64,000 nucleotides of DNA from Actinoplanes teichomyceticus ATCC 31121 (lineage in GTDB: Bacteria; Actinomycetota; Actinomycetes; Mycobacteriales; Micromonosporaceae): positions 6,168,501 through 6,232,500 of the forward strand of contig NZ_CP023865.1 in the NCBI RefSeq assembly GCF_003711105.1, in the 5' to 3' direction. Both the position numbers and the translations under genes were made by a program. Below are positions 59,472-64,000 of the stretch, piece by piece (the stretch's first letter is position 1; each line of letters starts with the position of its first letter). The notes beneath the pieces are model-generated. The model was not told where the DNA came from, made no database searches, and saw only the letters and a list, made by a program, of their open reading frames with translations.

Positions 59472-60328
59472 AGGTACCACTGCGCATCGGCCGGCGGCAC
59501 GTCGTCCCGGGTCACGGTGCCCTCGATCAACCCGTACGGCCGGTCGCCGGCGATGAACACCTCGTTGTCGTTGTCCAGCCCGAACGGCGACAGGTCGACG
59601 AGGTAGTGGTGCTTGTTCGGCAGCGCCAACCGGATCTCGGCGATCTCCGGGCGGCCGGCCAGCACCATGGTGCCCATCGCCATCAGCGTCTGCTGCAGCG
59701 AGTAGCTGTACGTGTTGACGAACGCGCCGGTCATCGCGTCCACCGCGCCCTGGAACGACCTGCCCCAGTCCGCCTCGTCCCCCAGGTGACGCCATCTGGC
59801 GTCCACCGCGGTGGCCAGGATGCGGTCGGTGGTCTCCGGCAGCGTGGTGTACCGGTCCTTGACGAAGCCGTGGAACTCCGACGCGGTGGTGTTCAGCAGC
59901 ACCAGCCCGGTGACACCGGAGACGACCTGGGTGGCCTCCCGGGTCACGGTGACCGCGGTCGTGCGGGTGTGCTCGCCGCGCCGCCGGAACGAGTGCGGGC
60001 CGAGCCGGTCCCACCCGAACGACTCGACGCTCACCCGCGCCGACGTCAACCGCCCCTGGGTCTTCATGAAGTGCCGGGCCAGCAGCAGCGCGAACGTCTC
60101 GGGCTCATCGACGCCGTGCTGCTTGGCCAACGCGTACACGGTGTTCTTCATCGTGTCGGTGGGCAGCACGCCGGAGTTGTCGCCGGTCAGGTGGGTCGCG
60201 GCCAGGTCGCCGGCGAGCGCGACGCCGACGGTGAAGTCCACCAGCCGGTGCATGTCACCGTCCCGGTGCACCCGGACCAGCCGGGTCTCCGCCTTGCCGT
60301 AACGGTTCGGTCCGAGCACGATCGCCAA
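59468..60328 (-). CDS. Urate oxidase (uricase)
   Basis: 286 residues from TTG 60328, chosen because GAGGGAG lies 8 bases upstream and the result begins MAIVLGPNRYGKAETRLV, the correct uricase N-terminus. Two tunnelling-fold domains. Active-site blocks: DNSGVLPTDTMKNTVYALAK (Thr and Lys), VTGLVLLNTTASEFHGF, and SLQQTLMAMG (Gln) followed by NKHHYLVDLSPFGLDNDNE. Cofactor-free oxidation of urate to 5-hydroxyisourate. Third gene of the uraD-uraH-uricase operon. Confidence 0.97.
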   Translation of the reverse strand: MAIVLGPNRYGKAETRLVRVHRDGDMHRLVDFTVGVALAGDLAATHLTGDNSGVLPTDTMKNTVYALAKQHGVDEPETFALLLARHFMKTQGRLTSARVSVESFGWDRLGPHSFRRRGEHTRTTAVTVTREATQVVSGVTGLVLLNTTASEFHGFVKDRYTTLPETTDRILATAVDARWRHLGDEADWGRSFQGAVDAMTGAFVNTYSYSLQQTLMAMGTMVLAGRPEIAEIRLALPNKHHYLVDLSPFGLDNDNEVFIAGDRPYGLIEGTVTRDDVPPADAQWYL

Positions 60329-60332
60329 CGGG

Positions 60333-60695
60333 TCAGCTCCCTCGATAGGTGGTGTAGCCATAGCGGCTGAGCAGCAGCGGCACGTGATAGTCACGGTCCG
60401 GGTCGTGAACGTGGAACGCGACCGTGATCTCCGGGAAGAAGCACTGGCCGCCGAGATACGGCTCCACGTAGAACAGCAGCCGGTAACCCCCGGCCTGCCA
60501 GTCACGCATCGGCACGCGGTAACGCAGCCGGCCGTCGTCGTCGGTGCGCCCCTCCCCGACGGTCAGCCAGCCGTCCGCGTCGCGGCGCTCCAGCCGCACG
60601 TAGACGTCCCTGGCCGGCTCGCCGGTGACGGTGTCCAGGATGTGCGTCGAGATGCGGGCGTGAGCGGCCGCCGCGGTGCCGGCGTCAGAGGGCAT
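60333..60695 (-). CDS. uraH: 5-Hydroxyisourate hydrolase
   Basis: 120 residues, transthyretin-like. Active-site blocks: ISTHILDTVTGEPA near residue 15, RYRVP and the C-terminal HVPLLLSRYGYTTYRGS with the diagnostic YRGS end. Converts 5-hydroxyisourate to OHCU. It overlaps the end of uraD by 11 bases, and its end carries the ribosome site of uricase. Cytoplasmic form; no signal. Confidence 0.96.
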   Translation of the reverse strand: MPSDAGTAAAAHARISTHILDTVTGEPARDVYVRLERRDADGWLTVGEGRTDDDGRLRYRVPMRDWQAGGYRLLFYVEPYLGGQCFFPEITVAFHVHDPDRDYHVPLLLSRYGYTTYRGS

Positions 60696-61194
60696 CGAGC
60701 ACCCGCTCCAGCCGCCGCCTGGCGATCTTGCGAAGCTCCTCCGCCACGATCGTCCGCTCGGTGCTCTGGTCGTTGCCGAGCCGCTCCCGGGCGGCGGCCA
60801 GGATCTCGCCCCGGCTCCGGCCGCTCGCGAAGATCAGGAACACGTGACCGAACCGCTCCTCATACGCCTGATTGGCCTCGGCCAGCGCGGCCCCGGTCGC
60901 GTCGTCGGCGCTGCGCCCCGCGGCCGACTGCTCCGCCCGGGACCAGGCCGCCTCGCGCGAGTCACCGGCCGCCCGCTCGCCGATCCGCGGGTGCGCGGAC
61001 AGGCCCCGCAGCACGTCCTCCCAGCTGAGGGCGCGGGCGGCGGCGTCGGCCGCGGCGATGATCGCGGCCCGGTCCGGATACGGTCGCCCGGCGGCGATCT
61101 CGGCACCCCAGGCCGGGGCCGCCAGGCAGGCCAGCAGCTGTCCGGTCAGGTGCTCGGCCGGCAGCTCGTTGAACGTCTCCACGGGGGTCAACAC
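60685..61194 (-). CDS. uraD: OHCU decarboxylase
   Basis: 169 residues from GTG 61194 (GGGAGG upstream). Helical enzyme that makes S-allantoin from OHCU. The catalytic histidine is in SAHPRIGER (about residue 65-73), and ANQAYEERFGHVFLIFASGRS completes the pocket. First gene of the operon. Its 5' region (61195-61387) is shared with the divergent helicase and contains two inverted DnaA boxes. Confidence 0.94.
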   Translation of the reverse strand: MLTPVETFNELPAEHLTGQLLACLAAPAWGAEIAAGRPYPDRAAIIAAADAAARALSWEDVLRGLSAHPRIGERAAGDSREAAWSRAEQSAAGRSADDATGAALAEANQAYEERFGHVFLIFASGRSRGEILAAARERLGNDQSTERTIVAEELRKIARRRLERVLDAL

Positions 61195-61319
61195 CGCACC
61201 TCCCTCTTCCCTGTCGATCAGTGCAGCAGGCGAACTCCGCCCCGGGCACCGGCGGAGCGAGAAATCAACAAGGCCACCCTGCCACGATCCCGGGCCGGAA
61301 ACATGGTCCGAGCGCCGCC

Positions 61320-61346
61320 CTGTGGACAACCGGCGGCTGTCCACAG
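61320..61346. promoter_or_regulatory. Pair of inverted DnaA boxes between uraD and the helicase
   Basis: CTGTGGACA, 9 bases, TGTCCACAG. Read on the minus strand the first is TTGTCCACA, the consensus actinobacterial DnaA box (61321-61329); on the plus strand the second is CTGTCCACA (61337-61345), one base off. They are placed head to head at a divergent promoter. Confidence 0.55.
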
Positions 61347-61387
61347 GCGCCGGGAAGGTCGCCGGTGGGATGGGCGAGACTGTCCGC

Positions 61388-64000
61388 GTGCTGATCCCCG
61401 CCGACGCCCTGCCCGATCTCCCGGTCCGCGCCCTGCTGCCGGAGGTCGCCGCCACGCTCGCCGAGGCCGGAGCCGCCGTGCTGGTCGCGCCGCCCGGCAC
61501 CGGCAAGACCACGCTGGTGCCGCTCGCTCTGGCCGACGCGGGCCGGGTGCTGGTCGCCGAGCCACGCCGGGTCGCCGCCCGCGCCGCCGCCCGGCGGATG
61601 GCCGCGCTGCTGGGTGAGCCGGTCGGCGAGCGGGTGGGTTATGCGGTGCGCGGCGAGCGCCGGGTCTCCCGGCGGACCGTGGTCGAGGTGGTCACCACCG
61701 GTCTGCTGGTCCGCCGCCTGCAGCGCGATCCCGAGCTGCCCGGCACGTCGGTGGTGATCCTCGACGAGTGCCACGAGCGGCATCTCGACTCCGACCTGGC
61801 GCTGGCCTTCCTGATCGAGGTGCGCGGGGTGCTGCGTCCCGAGCTGCGGCTGCTGGCGACGTCCGCCACCGCCGACGCCGACCGGCTCGCCGCGGTGCTC
61901 GGTCCGCCGCGCCGGCCGGCCCCGGTGATCACCGCGCAGGCCCGCACCCATCCGGTCGAGACGCTCTGGTCACCACCGGCCGGTCCGCTCGCCCCGCCGC
62001 ACGGCCTGCGGGTCGATCCGCGACTGCTCGACCACGTGGCGGCCACCACCCGCCGCGCGCTCGCCGAGGGCGACGGCGACGTGCTGGTCTTCCTGCCGGG
62101 CGCCCGGGAGATCGACACGGTCGCCGACCGGCTGCGCGACGTCGCGGCCGATGTCCTGCAACTGCACGGCCGCCAGTCCGGTGCCGCGCAGGACGCCGCG
62201 CTGCGGCCCGGGCCGGGCCGCCGGGTGGTGCTGGCCACCTCGATCGCCGAGAGCAGCCTGACCGTGCCCGGAGTGCGCGCGGTGGTGGACTGCGGGTTGA
62301 GCCGCGTGCCCCGGATGGACCACTCCCGGGGGCTGGGCGCGCTGGTCACCGTCCCGGTGTCCCGCTCGGCGGCGGTCCAGCGAGCCGGCCGGGCCGGACG
62401 GGAGGCGCCCGGCCGGGCGTATCGGTGCTGGTCGGCGGCTCAGCACGAGCGCCTTCCGGCCCAGCCCGAGCCGGAGATCGCGGCGGCCGACCTGACCGGC
62501 TTCGCGCTCGACCTGGCGCTCTGGGGCGATCCCGACGGCAGCGGCCTGGCCCTGCCCGACCAGCCACCACCGGGCGCCCTGCGCGCCGCCACCACGACCC
62601 TGCACGACCTGGGCGCGGTGGACGCCGAGGGCCGGGTCACCCCGCGCGGGCGCACCCTGGCCGCCGCGGGTCTGCATCCGCGGCTGGCGCGGGCCCTGCT
62701 GGACGGCGCCGCGCTGGTCGGCGCCCGGCGGGCCGCGGAGATCATCGCGGTGCTCGACGACCCCGGCACCGTGCCGGACGACCTGGCAGCGGCGGTACGG
62801 CGGGCCCGGGCCGGCAACGCCCCGGCGTGGCGCTCCGAGGTCCGCCGGCTGACCGCAGCCGCCACGCCCGACGCGCCGCAGCCGGCCGGCGCCTCACAGC
62901 CGGCCGGTGCGTCGGAGCCCGGCGACTCGCTGCCCGGCGCCTCGGAGCCCGGCGACTCGCAGCCCGGCGACTCGCTGCCCGGCGACTCGCAGCCCGGCGA
63001 CTCGGAGCCGGGCACTGCCGCGCCGCTCGCCGCTTCCGCGGTCGCCGATCTCGCCGCACCACCGGTTCCCCGCTCCGAGGGAGCGCCTCTGCCCTCCGCC
63101 ACGGCACCGGAGTCCGGGCGGCAGCTGCCCGACCCCACGGGCACCGCTTCCGGGCGGCCGGTCGCCTCGGCCGGGACGGCTGGTTCCAGGGTTGCCGACG
63201 ACCTGGCCACCGGGCTGGTCGTCGGGCTCGCCTTTCCCGAGCGCGTGGCACGGGTCCGGGAGCCGGGCGGCCGTTCCTACCTGATGGCCGGCGGCACCGC
63301 GGCCGAACTGCCCGGGGAGAGCTCGCTGGCCGGGACCCACTGGCTGGCGGTCGCCGCCGCCGACCGGGCCTCCGGCGCGCGCACGGCACGGATCCGCAGC
63401 GCCGCGCCGCTCGACGAGGCCACCGCGCATGAGGTGGCGGGAGCGCTGTTCAGCTCGGACACCGAGATCGGCTGGGCCGACGGCGACGTGGTCGCCCGCC
63501 GGGTGCAGCGGCTCGGCGCGATCACGCTGTCCAGCACCCGGCTGACCGACCCGGATCCGGCCGCGCTGCGCGACGCGCTTCGCACCGGACTGCGCACTGC
63601 CGGGCTGGGCCTGCTGACCTGGAGCCGCGCGGCCGGGGACCTGCGCGCCCGGCTGGCGTTCGCGCATGCCGCCCTCGGCGATCCCTGGCCGGACGTCTCC
63701 GACACCGCGCTGCTCGAACACGCCGAGGACTGGCTGGATCTGGGTTCCGCGCGCCGGCGCGCCGACCTGGCGAAGATCGACGTGGCCGCCGCGCTGCGAC
63801 GGTTGCTGCCGTGGTCGGTGGCGGGCCGGCTGGACGAGGTCGCCCCGGAGCGCCTCCCGGTGCCGAGCGGCTCACAGATCCGGGTGGACTACACCGATCC
63901 GGCCGCACCGGTGCTGGCGGTCAAGGTGCAGGAGGCGTTCGGCTGGCGGGACGCTCCGCGCCTGGCCGACGGCCGGGTGCCGGTCCTGCTGCACCTGCTG
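61388..64000 (+). CDS. hrpB: HrpB-type ATP-dependent helicase (3' end off the window)
   Basis: About 870 residues visible; the C-terminus is cut. GTG 61388 has GAGACT ending 6 bases before it; ATG 61370 is an alternative. DEAH/RHA superfamily: Walker A APPGTGKTT near 40, DECH box ILDECHERHLDSD near 125, SATAD, QRAGRAGREAPG near 340, then the HA2 and HrpB domains. A low-complexity insert of about 100 residues with PGDS pentapeptides (about 500-545) interrupts the HA2 to HrpB junction. Function of HrpB in bacteria is poorly known. Confidence 0.9.
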   Translation, partial: MLIPADALPDLPVRALLPEVAATLAEAGAAVLVAPPGTGKTTLVPLALADAGRVLVAEPRRVAARAAARRMAALLGEPVGERVGYAVRGERRVSRRTVVEVVTTGLLVRRLQRDPELPGTSVVILDECHERHLDSDLALAFLIEVRGVLRPELRLLATSATADADRLAAVLGPPRRPAPVITAQARTHPVETLWSPPAGPLAPPHGLRVDPRLLDHVAATTRRALAEGDGDVLVFLPGAREIDTVADRLRDVAADVLQLHGRQSGAAQDAALRPGPGRRVVLATSIAESSLTVPGVRAVVDCGLSRVPRMDHSRGLGALVTVPVSRSAAVQRAGRAGREAPGRAYRCWSAAQHERLPAQPEPEIAAADLTGFALDLALWGDPDGSGLALPDQPPPGALRAATTTLHDLGAVDAEGRVTPRGRTLAAAGLHPRLARALLDGAALVGARRAAEIIAVLDDPGTVPDDLAAAVRRARAGNAPAWRSEVRRLTAAATPDAPQPAGASQPAGASEPGDSLPGASEPGDSQPGDSLPGDSQPGDSEPGTAAPLAASAVADLAAPPVPRSEGAPLPSATAPESGRQLPDPTGTASGRPVASAGTAGSRVADDLATGLVVGLAFPERVARVREPGGRSYLMAGGTAAELPGESSLAGTHWLAVAAADRASGARTARIRSAAPLDEATAHEVAGALFSSDTEIGWADGDVVARRVQRLGAITLSSTRLTDPDPAALRDALRTGLRTAGLGLLTWSRAAGDLRARLAFAHAALGDPWPDVSDTALLEHAEDWLDLGSARRRADLAKIDVAAALRRLLPWSVAGRLDEVAPERLPVPSGSQIRVDYTDPAAPVLAVKVQEAFGWRDAPRLADGRVPVLLHLL

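Noticed and set aside
1..64000. tRNA or rRNA genes and insertion sequences
   Set aside because: No cloverleaf with conserved T-loop, no rRNA-like sequence and no transposase were recognised by eye; a covariance search would be needed to exclude tRNAs fully.

Overview
The DNA is uniformly very GC-rich, with strong third-position G/C bias and many GTG/TTG starts. The gene set (GlmR-free but rich in SRPBCC, DUF1206, DUF2795, DUF3618/DUF4235, holin-X, LuxR-type two-component pairs and a SpoIIE-type phosphatase) fits the chromosome of a soil actinomycete. The CspA and uricase sequences and general style suggest a Micromonosporaceae member such as Actinoplanes, but this is an inference. I see no rRNA or tRNA gene, no transposase or phage gene and no CRISPR array. 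The window looks like ordinary chromosome with patches of small intergenic repeats.

Layout. 1-5.7 kb (minus): HIT-family Ap4A phosphorylase-like gene (cut by the left edge), a membrane diguanylate cyclase, thrS and an ADP-ribosylglycohydrolase. 5.8-10.6 kb (plus): an OmpR-type two-component pair, then a secreted lectin protein that looks like a metalloprotease with its zinc ligands lost. 10.6-18.6 kb: adenosine-deaminase-like enzyme, tam, aldo-keto reductase, cspA, and a block of envelope proteins (DUF4235, DUF3618, holin-X, MscS, DUF1206, a lipoprotein). 18.6-28.6 kb: family 3 glycosidase, a 42-residue membrane protein, RecQ-like helicase, MBL hydrolase, then a LuxR/HisKA_3 pair next to an ABC-2 exporter and a GT4 glycosyltransferase. 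28.6-37 kb: SRPBCC proteins, a CrtI/PYROXD2-like oxidoreductase, several small conserved proteins and a TM-helix protein with a long charged repeat. 37-49.8 kb: SpoIIE phosphatase, VOC protein, MarR regulator with pirin, RibD-like reductase, GNAT, an HTH/Clp-N pair, phospholipase D and another LuxR two-component pair. 49.8-61.2 kb: Pcm-like methyltransferase, an APH-like protein and a purine degradation region. The right edge cuts an HrpB-type helicase.

The clearest pathway is purine ring breakdown. 8-Oxoguanine deaminase makes urate. Uricase, 5-hydroxyisourate hydrolase and OHCU decarboxylase turn urate into allantoin. Allantoinase and allantoicase continue to ureidoglycolate. Malate synthase can collect the glyoxylate finally released. 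A CitE-like DUF6986 protein sits directly after malate synthase, and no ureidoglycolate lyase is visible.

Regulatory signals are unusually readable. At least 14 genes show a TANNNT-like -10 hexamer that ends 6-8 bases before the start codon, the layout of leaderless mRNAs. Three loci carry well-defined operators: MarR/pirin (TTCAGATTTGAA type), HTH/Clp-N (two GTCAAC-N4-GTTGAC copies over a divergent promoter) and tam/aldo-keto reductase (a TACGTACGTA palindrome). Short tandem repeats lie directly after the stop codons of two minus-strand genes. One small gene next to pirin is broken by a single-base frameshift.
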